Assembly (NCBI RefSeq): GCF_036669915.1
Contig: NC_089320.1
Coordinates: forward strand, 787,245 to 851,244
Length of the DNA: 64,000 nucleotides
From: Pocillopora verrucosa
Lineage: Eukaryota; Cnidaria; Anthozoa; Scleractinia; Pocilloporidae
Direction of reading: 5' to 3'
Both the position numbers and the translations under genes were made by a program. This document shows, one piece after another, positions 28,501 to 41,500 of this stretch. Positions within the stretch are counted from its first letter, which is position 1; every line of letters starts with the position of its first letter. Below the pieces are notes generated by a model. That model worked only from the letters and a program-made list of their open reading frames with translations. It was not told the DNA's origin and did no database searches.

Positions 28501-30395
28501 TAAGTCAATATTAGCTGTAGTTTTACCGTAAATACTACAAGGCACGTTGTTTTGGATTTCCTTTTAGTTCAAGCCACCAAGCAGCGCTACATCACATCGC
28601 ATTGACATGATATCTTCATCACTATCGTGTTGTTATCATGACAGCTACTATCAAAATCGTTAAAGTAAAGTTTTGCGTTTGTGTCTTCTTGCCTGCTGCA
28701 TGCGTAACTTATTAGTGATTTCTTCTGTTATGGCCTTTCAATCCTGACTGAGAAACAAGAATTGTTCTAATTTCCACTGTGGCTTGGTAGTGACACATTT
28801 GATCTCTCTGCGTGGTTTTGAATCGATGGTTAATCAGTCAACAACTTGATCTTTATTTTTCATAGATGTATGTTGAACTCTATGGAAAAGAAACTCAAAG
28901 AGAAAACAACTTTCCAGCAACTGTTTATCTAAGACTTCGACATATGAGTGCCTCGTTTTTTCGAGATGGATATGGAAAAATGAGAGAATTCCGACAACAA
29001 AACATGGACGTTTGGAGAAAGTTTGAATTTGACCGATTTGCAATTACAGATACCGCCAAGTGCCAAGCAGAGAAGAAGAAGGGCAACAGTAAGTATTCAT
29101 ACATTGATTGACTATTAAAGAACTTTTCTATGCTTAGCGTGTGTATATCGAGTTATGGATGCACGCGGGAAGTTTGGAGAGCACGAGAGAAGCGTACGAG
29201 TTGCTCGAGACGCAGCCGCGAGCAACTCTAGCTTCTTCGTAGGGCCCCGCAGTGACACTCCAAAACTCTCGTTTCTTATTAAGATATTAACAAGATAGGC
29301 CACTAAATTACTTAGTAAGCCTTTACGGTTTTGGTGTGCTTTTTAGAGGACTCTCTGTTCTGCTTGGAGAGAGACGATGTTCGCTTTCAAGCAATGTGCT
29401 GCCATTACCTTAGTGATTCCCCGTGTCAGGACGTACTGCTTGGAGCAGAAGAGTGTCAGAGTCCATTTGGATCTTACGAGCTGACTATACCTGTAGATGA
29501 AGACGTGGATTGTCGACCGGACGGTTCACAGTTAACAAACAAGAATTGCAAAGACTTTGACGTGAGTTTATTTATCATTTTCATTGTGCATGGGGGATAC
29601 CCTACGAATCTTTCAGTGCTAATCTTGCGCTCACCGCCTATTGCAAAAAGTACTGAGCAGTTTTTGACAAGTTGAGAACATTCATTTATACCCCAAGTCG
29701 GATAGACAAACCACTAAAACAGAAGTCGTTAGATGAAATAGTCATCCAAAGAGTCGAACTTTCCGAATATAACTGATTATACCTCATAATCTACGTCCTG
29801 GACTGAAGCCGTTATGTCGGTGTAATCGCACGTGACCGAACATAAAAGCCAGAACACTCTTTCTCAGCCTACTGAAATGATCACCCAAGCAACTGATGCA
29901 ATATTTTGTTCGTAAAGGGAAAACCACTCTTTGTAGTAACAATGACCTTTATGTAAACTCATTAAATGCATTTTTATCATGAAGAGAACTTATAATAGAA
30001 GGCTTAATTTGTATACTAAAGAGCCGTGTCTTAAAAAGTCAGCTATTAGTTTTAGCAAATATTTTCTGCAAAAGCGATATTTTTTGTACATGTTTTATTC
30101 TTTGTGGAAACAAATCTTACATGAGCATCCAAATTCTCGTCTTTCTTTATTTTTTTCCCCGATTTATACTTCTCTCCTATTTGTAGTTAATATACCTATG
30201 ATGGGGTTTTTTTCACAGAAGAGCGTCTACACAAATATGAACGTGTGGACACATTATTTATACTGGTCTGACAGATACCCAACCGGACCGAATGATGAGA
30301 AATGCGCTGGTCACTCAAGAGCCAAGTCTAAAATCTCGGTGTCTGAGCCTTCCCCAGCTTTAGAGCTCAAGGCATCAAACGTCACAGGAAAATAG
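16551..30395 (+). CDS. Secreted F5/8C (discoidin) plus collagen-like multidomain protein, copy 1, 20 exons
   Basis: Exons: 16551-16608, 17535-17642, 18174-18502, 18828-18972, 19356-19501, 19944-20115, 20387-20502, 20865-21009, 21658-21777, 22239-22364, 22670-22888, 23412-23548, 23620-23913, 25661-26011, 26222-26468, 27083-27423, 27966-28055, 28866-29088, 29347-29561, 30219-30395; all phases agree, 1252 aa. Signal peptide 1-17. F5/8C domain about 57-210 (ALGLESG start, NQWLQVDFG, closing MRAEFYGC); the exon 3 acceptor was chosen to keep the domain's first Cys. Interrupted Gly-X-Y or Gly-rich tracts about 300-490 (GADGKDGNHGLNGTIG). Residues about 490-1015 look mainly helical, with a hydrophobic stretch about 738-774. 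The C-terminus (about 1019-1252) has several Cys and no named domain. The exon 12/13 junction and the exon 10 donor (GTCGCA) are weak. F5/8C domains bind carbohydrate or lipid; the overall function is unknown. Confidence 0.9.
17971..18090. repeat. (CCCCCT)n microsatellite in intron 2 of copy 1
   Basis: About 17 nearly perfect hexamer units, G-rich on the minus strand. The orthologous place in unit 2 (about 33988-34010) has only three to four units, so the array grew after the duplication or shrank in the other copy. The Pro-Ser and Gly-Arg frames across it are artefacts of the repeat. Confidence 0.95.
23944..24010. repeat. Degenerate (AGTC)n tract
   Basis: Simple-sequence tract with repeated AGTC/CAGT words in intron 13. 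A shorter related version occurs at about 42670-42760 in unit 2, so it predates the duplication. Confidence 0.6.
24108..25561. mobile_element. 1454-bp foldback element flanked by TTAA, in intron 13 of copy 1
   Basis: The left end reads GAGCGCTTGTCTGTAAAAAT and the right end is its reverse complement. TTAA flanks both sides (24104-24107 and 25562-25565). The inverted arms run about 310 bp (24108 to about 24420 and about 25240 to 25561), with an unrelated non-coding centre of about 800 bp. The matching intron of the second gene (about 42830-42850) has no insertion, an empty site by comparison. TTAA target duplication is the piggyBac hallmark, but no transposase is present and the terminus does not start CCY, so the class is an inference. 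Confidence 0.85.
26725..26990. repeat. Old interspersed repeat relic in intron 15 of copy 1
   Basis: Contains words such as CTTGCTCAAGAACACAACAC, which resemble a repeat type common in marine invertebrate genomes. The counterpart at about 44000-44275 shows that it predates the duplication. Edges are not clear. Confidence 0.4.
29130..29240. repeat. Fragment of the 1.5-2.7 kb repeat family, intron 18 of copy 1
   Basis: The segment with TATATCGAGTTATGGATGCA, GGGAAGTTTGGAGAGCAC and GAGCAACTCTAGCTTCTT matches the repeats at 1500-1600 and 2160-2220. It is also present in intron 18 of copy 2, so insertion predates the segmental duplication. Confidence 0.75.
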
Positions 30396-31068
30396 AAGAT
30401 ACATACAATTTAACGTTTCTGATATCTAAGACGAGAAAAAAAAAAGTGACGCAAAACAGATAATGCCGAATTGATGTCAAAAAGGATAAATGGTTTCACA
30501 CCGTTTATTGTGAGATTGAATGAATTTTATAATGATAAAATACAAACTAATGAAATAAAAAACACGTTCCTCATACTGCTTTGGGATCGGTCATTATTTG
30601 TCGCACTCGGAAAGGGAGAGGAGTTACCCGGGGGGAGGGGTGAGGAGTCGGAGGCGTTTAGTTTTGTCACGAGAAAATTAAGTTGATCTCCCTATAAAGC
30701 TATGCAGTATTCTTAGGATCCCCTGGTCATTGGCAAGTAATTGCCATGCAGTCCCCCTCCCTTTCTATTCCGATGTGGGCGACTGATCCCCCATTTGAGA
30801 CGAAATCCATTCATAATGGATATTAATTGCTGTCATAATTTTTGATGAAATAAATTGCAGTTCGCCTGCATGGGTCATTGCTTTACTTAAGAATACTTTC
30901 TCTGGATCTTCCTGCTAAAGAAACGAGATTGAACTTTAGAAGGTATGTGAATTGTTTCGCGGTCTATCTTTACAAGCAATAAACTCTCTTGCAGACGAGA
31001 AAGAAGCAAACACGAAAACCAGTTGTCTTAATTGTGTATTGCATTCAGCATTGTTTTCCTTTTTTAAG
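30396..31068. other. 3' flank of copy 1 with deletion scar
   Basis: Colinear with 49131-50530 of unit 2, except that a block corresponding to about 49620-50265 is missing near 30795-30815. The missing block holds the signal-peptide exon of the astacin gene. AATAAA occurs near 30548 and could serve the upstream gene. Confidence 0.7.
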
Positions 31069-31886
31069 CCAATATAGACGAGTCTGATCAACACGTTGCT
31101 CTTGAACTTTTTGAGGATCCAACTGCCCCTCTAAGGGACGCCAGAGGGATAACCAATGAGCGGAACCGTCTGTGTTACGCGCTTGTAGTTCCATACAACA
31201 TAACACTCGAACTGGGTGTGTATATACACTAGCTAATCACAGTTTATGTTTAATGTTTTAGCTCACTCCTCTTCGTCCTATTTTCTGATCTATTTTGATG
31301 AGTCACCACGTTATTCAAAGTGAAATCATTATTAGGCGAGAGTAAGATAAAATAATTAAAGGACTATTAAAATTTTAAATTCAGCCCCCTGAGTTTTTTC
31401 TTTTATTTTCTTCTCCTATTTTAAAACTAATTTTCTTATTGTAACCGATGAAACATTTTCACAAGAGAATCCTACCGCTAAAAATGTCATTCTTAGCGCA
31501 ATGCGGGTGTGGGAACAAAGCTCGTGCTTAAATTTTGTGAGAAGAACAACTGAAAAGGACTACTTTGAGTATTTTTTAGTGTCGTCGTCTATTTTTATTT
31601 TCAAAGGATGTACACGAGGTACCTCACAATACTTATAAGAGGGAAAAGAGAGGGCAATCTTTGGGATCTAAAGGAGAAATTTTGAAAGACACCACGGGCG
31701 TTTAATGCTCCGTATTGATTGCAATTCCAAATTAATCTTGCAGAAAGGATTGTAATTTTTTTTCTGTCATTGCACTCGTTTTTGTATTGCGAAGATGTTG
31801 GTCATGTGTTGGACGTCAAGGTGGAAAGCGGCAGATAATACTGGCCAGCGGTTGCTGGTATCAAGGAACAGTTGTTCGTGAAATGG
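31069..31886 (+). pseudogene. Astacin metalloprotease relic (unit 1 copy)
   Basis: Three exons remain, equivalent to exons 2-4 of the intact gene at 49994: about 31069-31215, 31463-31590 and 31795-31886. Several independent breaks are visible. The signal-peptide exon is deleted. The exon 3 acceptor has changed from CAG to CAC, and the glycines and donor at the end of exon 3 are lost. The first zinc-binding His is Arg (VVREM instead of VVHEM). The exons for the rest of HExxHxxGxxHE and the Met-turn are deleted between about 31930 and 31950. The MAM exons were never included because the duplication breakpoint lies just downstream. A 30-bp in-frame deletion is present in the propeptide exon. Confidence 0.9.
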
Positions 31887-32089
31887 GTGAGTGACATCTA
31901 TCATGGATAAAAAAGGTTACATGCCAAGCTGCATTGTTTCAAAGGTCGGTGATTGTAAGGATCATTATGGTTTACAATGATCGTGTAATAATTACTAGGA
32001 CTTACTAAGCGAACAAGTCTAAAAAAGAGCCTTCAATGAAACCCCCCATCACATTAGTGGCAGTGATAATTTTCGTGCATTTCTTTAGG

Positions 32090-32110
32090 TGATAATGTGT
32101 GTGCACAATC
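32090..32110. other. Tandem-duplication breakpoint
   Basis: Up to about 32095 the sequence matches the intron downstream of astacin exon 6 (near 52405). From about 32105 it matches the region starting near 16112, upstream of the first large gene. This is the novel junction expected at the seam of a direct tandem duplication. The exact base is blurred by later changes. Confidence 0.85.
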
Positions 32111-32536
32111 TTTTCTGTCGCACTTGATTGCTTAGGCGTTCGAAATTCTCGTAAATGATCCTTTGATTGTCCTTAGTACAAAACGAACAAACGCGCTAGG
32201 TGCATTGATGAGTTACGTCAGCTCATGGAAGTTAGAGAAATTGCGGTATTCTTATCGTGTCAAAAATTTAAAAAATATTTGTGTATTCGAGTACAAGAAA
32301 AATTGTCTTTAACAACCAGGTACAGCACTTCTAAACGAAGACAGGCATGTCCTTTTACACATGGAAAAACACATACTACTCCTGTATCAATTAGTTTTTG
32401 ATATCGCCATCTGTTGGACTTTTTCTAAAGTAATATTTGGGCGCCAACATAACTTTTTAACTAAAGTTTTTGCTCAGATCGGACATCATTCGTAGGAACG
32501 CACACGGATAAGTTTTCACTTCAAAAAGGATAAGTA

Positions 32537-35500
32537 ATGCAGCGATTACTGGTATTTGTCTCTCTTACGGCTTTAGATCTAGTGTACGGTAAAGGTAAGT
32601 GGCTCTGAAATAACCTGTCTCCTTATTTTTTTCTTTTCAGGACGTGTTGGTAAATCTAGGTATCTCTTTCTCACGCGTTGCGCTTTTTCTCGAGAGATTC
32701 AGAATCGAAGAGGAAGCTTACTAGCTATAACCTTTGGAAATTGAAAAGAAAAATAAACAAACAAACAAAACTAGAGCCTTCCAATAGTTGGACATGTCTT
32801 TTGATTTTGCCTTGGATGTAATAATTCATATGGAGTTTAGTCGATAAAAATTGTTATTGCAATGTTTGTTGAAGCTATTACTATCATTGTCAACCTCAAA
32901 CTAAGTTTTTTATCGCCATTAAAACATTTTATCTCAGTGTAAATTTGGTATGCCAGTCCAAGAACTTAAAGCATTACTTCGATAACTAAGGTAATATCAT
33001 TAAGCAAACAAGCTACTTATTATAGCTAAGTTCAGGTAAAAAAAGAGAAATTATACATAATGTGGACCCGTATCTGACGAATCATTCACCGACAGCTGAT
33101 ATTTATACGATTCGGTAGACGGTGCACGGTAGAAATGGAAAAGGTACCAGTTTTATGACGTGCTTGTTTAGCTTTCAACCACCGACTTGAACCATCAAGG
33201 AAACCCTTGAACTATTGGTGATATACCAGTACAACACCGGTCCAATAAGATTCTGTGATCAGGGTAAATCTTTGGAAATAATTTTTTTCCACCTCATGTT
33301 ATGAGGCAGACTTTCGCGTGTAATGCCTTCAAATAGAATAGTAAAGAAAAAGAAAAACGTTCCTGGGATAGAGTCCACCACCGCACCCAGAATTTACATG
33401 TTTTTGGGTATACAAATTAGGCTGCTACAAGGAACCAGAACAAGAAATTAACACGCCTCATCTTTACAACAAAAAAAGGCTCTGACTACAAATAAATCCC
33501 ACATACTTAAACGGTGCAGGTAGAATTTAGGACAAAAAAGCTAATTCTGTTTGCTGCTCTTCGCAGAGGATGGATGTGTTACCTTAACCGATGGAGACAA
33601 ATCTTTCAATGGGGATATCGAATATGTCCCCATGAAATGGTTTGAAACGCCCTCGGTTGTTTCTTTAAGTCCAGGTATTACAATTGTTTAGCCAACTACG
33701 CCAATTCTATATAATGGGACGTTTTCAAAACGTTAACATTCAACTTGGAGTGTAGCATATCTTTATCTTCTATAAAAATAGTCCTCCAACAATATCCAAA
33801 GTGTGATTAGTCTGTTGGGAAAATCCTTCAAACAGCTGTTGTCCGGGACAGAGAATCACCCTTCAACAACCTGATCGATCTGAAGTCAGTATCGTTTACC
33901 AGAAAAATTTCTGCTTGAGAAACCGGGGTGAAACATTGAGCCGTCTTGATTTCTATTGCCTTGTCTTTGAGGTACATAATGTTGTGCTATTCCCCCTCCC
34001 CCTCCCCCTTAAACAACAAATCTAATCTAGCGATCAGTCAGTATATGAAGATGACTTTTCCCTTTCCTTTTTTGCTATTGTTTTTGTTTTGTTTTGTTTT
34101 TTTATGAGAAGCATGTACAGGTGAAACAGCACTTGGGTTGGAAAGTGGTCTCGTTACATTCCAGCAAATGACGGCATCCTCCACATTCAAGAAAAATCAC
34201 GGTCCATCTAACGGAAGACTCAACCACGCGGCTGCAAATGGAAAAACAGGCGCCTGGTCAGCTGGGGCTAATGATGCAAACCAATGGCTTCAAGTGGATT
34301 TTGGAAGAAATGTCAGAATTACAAAGCTCGCTACTCAAGGGCGTCAAGACTACGATCAGTGGGTGAAGACATTTACTCTCTCATACAGTGTTGATGGCAA
34401 CCCTTCTTTTCAGATTTACCAGGAGAATGGGGCTGAAAAGGTCTGGTGAAGTACATTTTGCTTGATGATCATTTCAGTCAAACATAATTTCTAAATTTTT
34501 GAGCATTAAAAGTCTTTTAAAAGAAATACAATCAAGTTGAGAATTTGCAGCAAAAATTTAATTTGAATTTTAAAAAAACAAACTACGGAATTGAGATTAA
34601 AAAAAAAAGATATTTAAATCAAAATTCTGATTGAAAAAAAAAATGCTCGTGTTTTCACGAGAACCGTAATTGACTAAAAGTTGAGAGCCAGTTCTTAACA
34701 AAAATGTCATGACTGCTTCTGCAGAGGTACAGACAATTTTTCTCCTCGTTTGCCACCTTTTCTCAGGTTTTTAATGGAAACGCAGACAAGGACACCATCG
34801 TGAATCATGTACTAATTCAGCCAATCATAGCCCGGTCCGTTCAAATAAAACCAAAATCATGGAATGGTCATATCTCCATGAGAGCAGAGTTTTACGGGTG
34901 CATCCTTTCAGGTAATGTCTGAGGTAGTTTGTTTGATCGACAAGATTCACCTAAAACCCAGCTAGTAAACGCACGTTTGACTTACTCGCATAAGGTAACA
35001 GTTTCTCTTTTTCGTGGCGGATTACAGTAGTGTATAGCGCGTCTTTTTTGATCGTGGCGTTGATGTGTTGGTCTCAATCAATAGAATAGATTGTGTTGGC
35101 CATTTATAAAAACAATGGTTTTGTACTTTATGGGAGACCTTTTTTTTAATTCAGCTTAGCTTTTGTGAACTACTGAGACAATGTTTTGTGAAGTTGCAAA
35201 CAAAGCCTATTTATACAGCCACTCAATTTTAAAGAGGGAAGAACCTCTAGAAAGATTTGCATCGACTTTGTAAAGAAAGAGTTCTTAGGATCAACTGTTC
35301 AGTTCCCGTTGTTGGTTGTGCAATAGACCGATACCAAGTGTTGGGCCGAGTGGTGCACGTGGATTTCGTAAAAGAGCAACTAGAAACAAAGAAAAAGGTA
35401 AACTTTGGAGACTCCCAGGAACAGACTAATGGAATCGAGCTGGCAGTCATGGCGGATACCATTCATGTGAAGGTGTGTTTGACAATTTTGTACTTAAGTC

Positions 35501-38500
35501 TAGTCAACGCTACAATAGGCTCCTGAGGGGCTTATCAGTTATTTTTTGCGTCTTCTAGTTATCGGGCTTTTTGAACGTAGGGGATTATCAAAGAGGCACT
35601 TTATTAAAATTAGCTGAGGGCTATAATAAATATTATGCATATTATACATTCCTTAAATTGAAAACCGACGACTTTGAACTTGGAGATAATTAACTTATGA
35701 AAACATGCAGTTAGAGATCAGGGAGACCCATTATGATAGTTACAAAAGTGTGGAAAACCTTTTTGGTAAACAGTTACTCCATAATTACATTACACACGAA
35801 GAACTTACGTGACAAATAGGAACGCATGAATTAAGAGCGATAGTCTGTAACTTTCGAACTTTCGTCGGCCACTTCATTCCGTCGATTTGGCTGAAATTTG
35901 GTATAAAGTCCTACTTTAGGGTCCTAATCACGAAATGGATATTAATAAGTTTCAGTTATTTTTGCTTGCCAAAAAGACGGGAAAGTGCACTTGTTCCGCC
36001 CATACTTGCCCGCCAATATGGTGGATTGAAGGTGATCTTTTGAATTCAACTCGAGTCCTATCGTAAACATTTCTCAAAATCTCGTGATATCCGTGAAACG
36101 ATCTTCCCTCCCCTGAAAAACATGGCAAATGTCTGGTTTTAACAATATATGATCCCAAAGTTTTAAGGTCGCTTTAGGCCGCCTTGAACAGTGAAAAATT
36201 TACCCCAACTTAGTAACTGAATATCTCTAATGTTACCTCGATCCAGGAGTTACCATTTACTGTGAACAACGTTTGTTCATAGATGAACAGATTTCATTAA
36301 CAAAAAAATGGGGGAAATGAAACGGTCACGGAAAAAAATTATCAACCTGTAATGACCTGGCTATGTTTAGGACCTGGTCCTAAAAGCTCTTAAATTACAG
36401 TTCGAGGCGGCGCAAAACGACCTTCAAACGTTGAGATAACCTGTCATCAAAATCTGCCATTTCCCACATTTTTCCAACAAATTTTAAGAAAAAGGGTAGA
36501 TCTTTGTTATTTATTTAAAGAGATTTTAGGAAATCTTTACGACAGAACCGGAGTCGAAGTCATAAAAACACCTTCGATACGCCATGTTGGCGGGCAAGTA
36601 TGGGCGGACTTGGGCGGCTTCATCGATTTTTTGCCAAGCAAAAACAACTGGAACTTTTTAATACCCATTTCGTGGTTAGGACCCTAAAATTAGCCTTCAT
36701 GCCAAATTTCAGCTAACTCGGTAAGGTAAAGTGGTCGCGATTTTTTTAAAAGTTCGAAAGTTACAGACTATTGCTCTTAATACCTATCAATGTGTTGATT
36801 GATTTGATGTGCAGTTATTCTAAATTTTAATCTGTGATCGATGATTTTATACACAGGGAGACATTAAAATGCGTGGCACCAAGAAACTGACAATGTTCAG
36901 CCGTAAGCTTTCATTTGTGAAAGGAAGTAGGCTAGATCTCAGAGCTCCAGATCGGCCACAAAACTTTAAAAACCTTGAACCTGGCGCTGATGGAAAGGAT
37001 GGCAACCATGGTGTAAACGGGACCATAGGTAAAAAGATGGCTTTAAGAGCAGTTCGAAATCTCTGTTCTTATAATGAGTGTCATGCAGGGTTTCAGTACC
37101 AAGGATGCTATGGCAACTTGATGAACTTGAGAATTTCACAACAGAACTAAATTACAACAAGACTCAGTTAAGAAAAGTGACATTTGTTCCAGTAACCATT
37201 ACTAATCTTGACAAAGATGTCGACGATTTCATTTATTATTAACTTATTCTTGGTATTTTAAAGTAATATTTTTTTACTCGGTAAACATTTTTCTTTTGAT
37301 AAAAGCTAGGTTTAATTAACGATCTTGCGTATATTTTTTAAAAATATTTTGTAAACCTTTTTAATAGAAAGGTTGAATTAGTGATTTTGTATATTTTTTT
37401 TAGAAAATTTAAACTACGTTTACAAATAAAGTATGTATGTATGTATGCAGGTATGTATATGTTAGAAATGTGCTAAAAAAAACTCGTTTGTGTGAAAATA
37501 GTAACAATGGCAATGATCTTGATATTGATGGTGATGAATCCCTTTTTTAGAATCTCAGCTGTCGTAAGTTCTGCTTTTTTAAAGATATTTCTTCCTTATT
37601 ATCAGTGGAGATATCAGCCCATACTGTCGTAGGATACATCAACATCATAACTAACGGCGGTAATGGAAACAAAGGCCAAAATGGCGCGGATGGGAGGAAA
37701 GGGGCTGACAGCATGGCAAAGGTATAAAAATTATTATATGTTTGTTTGTCCTTATTTTGTCCGATGTTTTCGTTATTTGTTACGAATGAATACCCTCTAC
37801 CCGATTATAAACAGAGCCACCAAGATTTCACTGTATCAATGACGAAATCTCGCCCAAAAATTTCACTAGCAAAATGGATGGACGATTCTCACTCAGAAAA
37901 GAAAATAGATATAATAAAAATGACCTTTGACTTCCGATGATATAGCCACATCTTTGTATGTTTATCCGTTAGTGACACTTAAGAGTCTTTAGATTCATAC
38001 AATGGCGAAGTAATTACATGGAAGCTTTTTCCAATTACAACAGGTGTTGGATAAAACACAGTCAGATTGTAATGCGCGAGCTAAGAGGAATGACAAGGGT
38101 AAAGTCACCGGGTGTACAGAAAATATCACAGGGACACCAGGTGCCAAAGGAGGAAATGGAGGAGATGGGGGATACGCTGGAAAGTCGGGTTTGTGATGAG
38201 TTACCATAGATAAAAAAATGGCCCGCTTGTGTCATTTAAGACTGATTGCTAAACATATCGTATGTCTCAAAACTGTAACAGGGCACTCCAAAATTCCATC
38301 ATCTCTCTCGACACATAATTCCCTACAAGCCTAAAACTCTCAGCATAAGTTTTAAAACCTCGATTTTTATAGCGAAATGATTCTCGGAGCACAAAGTTTC
38401 AACAATAAAATATTCCTGACTTTGCCGGGCGTCAGTTTATCACTTTGGATAACTTCTTTTCACCGTCCAGTTATTTGTTTGTGATTTATTGTTGTTTTTA

Positions 38501-41500
38501 TTGTTGTTGCTTTTTGTTTTGTTTTGTTTTTTTTTTTGGCTCATTCTTTTTTTTGTTATATTTTCTTTATAAATTATTGTTTCGTCCCTGTTTACGTTTT
38601 GTTATTTTGTTTGTTTAGCAATTCACTCAATTTTGTTTTTAATAATAATGATAATAATAGTACAGTAAATGGTTTGAACGCGGGGGTAACATGTAATAGT
38701 GTAGTTTGATCGTCCGGGTGAGTGTAGTCCTGAGAAGGACTGTTGTCGGTGATTTATGGTGACTGACGTTTCGACAACCTGAGCGGAAGTCATCATTAGA
38801 GTCAAGTGAAAAGCTGGTGTCAGTCGAATGTACTTAGTTCGGTTTGTATTAACTGATTGGTCAGTTTTCCCGCGATGTTAATGGCTGTAAGACTTAAGTG
38901 GCGTAGGTCAGTCGTGATTGGTCGGTTTCGATCCGTTAGTGAAGTTAGGTCGTTCTTTTCGGTTCGTTTGTAATGTTAATGTCGTGAATGAGTCGTTTGT
39001 ATGGTGCCGGTAGTGGTTGACACCTGTTGAGACGAGTCTGTTCCAGGTTAATAAACCAGATTTCCAGGGTCAGTCGTTGAAAGTAGTTGGTGCTGTAGGT
39101 TACGCATTGCGCAGAGTCCCAGTCAATAGTGTGTTTCGTAAGTCGGTGATGTTCAGCAATGTGGTTGTTGACATCGCTTTCCTCGTCGCTCGTTTATGTT
39201 CAGTCAGTCTAGTTGTGAGGTTTCTGCCAGTCTCACCGATGTAGGAGGCGTGGAAGTCGGAGCAATTGATCTTATATACTGCTCCCTGTCTGTTCCTCGG
39301 TTCGTCTTTGCTTAGTTAGCTACTGACGTTAGTCAGTAACTGACTTAGTGTGGTAATAGGTTTGTGAGCGACGCGAATATTGAAACCTGAAGCATCATAT
39401 CCACGTCGCTCACAAACCTATTTCCAGGTTGTCGAAACGTCAGTCACCATTACCGACAACAGTCCTTCTCTGGACTACACTCACCCGGACGATCAAACTA
39501 CACTATTACAATAATAGTAATAATAACTTGCAAGATTCTAAAGTAAAGAATATTGGCATGGAAAGAATGGTTTAATTTTGTTTCAAAAATGTGCTTTTAA
39601 GTGGAATGATATCGAAATTAATTATATGGAGAATGATACATGGGCGCGCGTGGAATTTCTCTTCGAGTGTTTAACTCTCAAGATGAAAGCATGCGTGGAA
39701 TCACTACAAAAACAAACAATGGGCCTGGTTTTCAATGTACAAAATTCTCAGATTTTGTCCTGGTCCTTACCGACAGAAGAAATCTTTCAGGTACACGGCC
39801 AAAATCGGGTTGCACCAAATCTCAAGTGGTCGATTTTCGTTCTCAGCCACAAGATATGCCATTACCCAAAGCAATGGAATGAGTAACTTTCGGTTTTTCG
39901 TCTGGTATTTTGGTCTTCCTCCCCTTCTAGTTTGAACGTCACTGTCTGTAAGCGATACGGATTTTTCAATGTACTAGCAGCCATAATCCGAAAAAATTCC
40001 GACAAACGACCTTGGATTGAGAATGATGAGGGCTTTGCCGTTCGTTCATCAACCTGACCGAGTGGCACGAAAGTCGAGTGACGTGTCAGCAGCTGACTGG
40101 CTATATCAAACACACGTGAAAACATATAGTATTTTTCACGTGCGTTGTTACGGCTTTCCTCGGGGCCGGAAATCCTTGTATAACACCGTAGTTTATTGGA
40201 TAAAACACGTTTATTTGTGTTGCCGAAACTCTGATTTGTCTAACAACAGGTAATGGAGGAAACGCTGGTCGTCAAACAATCTATTTAACAAGATTGCTCG
40301 GGAATATAGAGCTAAAGACGTGTCGCGGAACAGGAGGACAAGCGGCCAAAAATGGAGTTGGTGGAGAAGGTGAAGTTTCGCATCCTCTTTTGCATTTTGA
40401 AAACTCCTTTGCACATTCACAAGCGGTATGTCGAAATTTTGCAGTCACTCATCCCCTTGTAAATCTTCTTTAGAGCTACTACAACCAATTCCCAACTATT
40501 AGCAGAATTTTTGCGATATGGAGAGATCCCTAGAAACTACGCCCCTTCCGCCAAAATTAAACTACATATTTCAAAAATTTGAAACTGCAAGTTGCCTTAG
40601 TTTGGTTCAATTACCATCTCTTTGGATCTGCAGATGAAAATTACTAAGATGCGTTTGAAGATACTAATGATGATAGTGCTGATAACGGATGATGGTGATA
40701 ATGTTAATTGCTACATAAAAAAATGAATAAATTAGATGAAAATGGAAAGGTTTTTTGTGCGGGTCAAATCTTGACTTCATCTTCGTTTTGAATTGAACAT
40801 CATCATCACCCTCCTTTTAACTGGCAGGGGGCCAAGGTGGTCTCGGAGGTCGTGGAATCAAATGCAAATACAGCCGGAGATGCAAAATAGTCGGACTAGC
40901 ATGCAAGGCTGATGGTCAAACCGAGGCTTCTCGAGGACGAACTGGAAATAAAGGTCGCAACGGGCAAAGTTGAGTGTTGCACCTTGGTTACAATTTTTAG
41001 CAATACGGTATAATCATTTTTTGAAGAGTAACGGCGTATTTATTCTTTCGCGTAACCTTTCCTGTGTTCCCGAAGATTTTTTATTTATTTCAGTCGATGC
41101 TCGATCATTGCGTCATTCTTTGTAGTAAATCTGGTTATTTTTATGTCGCAAAACGAGAAAGTGGCAAAACATATTTTCACCTTTATCGTTTGACCTAGCA
41201 GTAACCTCCAAAACTTTTGAAAAGGATGATATAAAATGATCCTAAAATGGATCACATTTGATCCAAAAGTTGGATACCTTTGTCCTAGATTTCCCTCTTT
41301 TCTTTATTTTTATTTTCTTTCAGGTTCATGAATACGCCATAAAATACATTGTATCTTGTTTTATTGTTTCAGCCCCTGTAAGCGCTGGTTCAAATGGTAA
41401 GGTAGCAGACTCCTTCCTGCAAAAGTTAAATCTCGATCGCAGCCAGAAAGATAAATATCCAGTGGTATTGATAAAGGTGATGACAAGATACGCTGAAGAC

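Larger units (their letters stand above)
16110..32100. repeat. Tandem segmental duplication, unit 1
   Basis: From about 16110 the sequence is colinear with the stretch starting near 32100, exon for exon and through most introns. Unit 1 carries the first large discoidin/collagen-like gene and an astacin relic. It is about 16 kb; unit 2 is about 20.3 kb. Insertions specific to unit 2 and deletions in unit 1 account for most of the difference. Confidence 0.93.
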
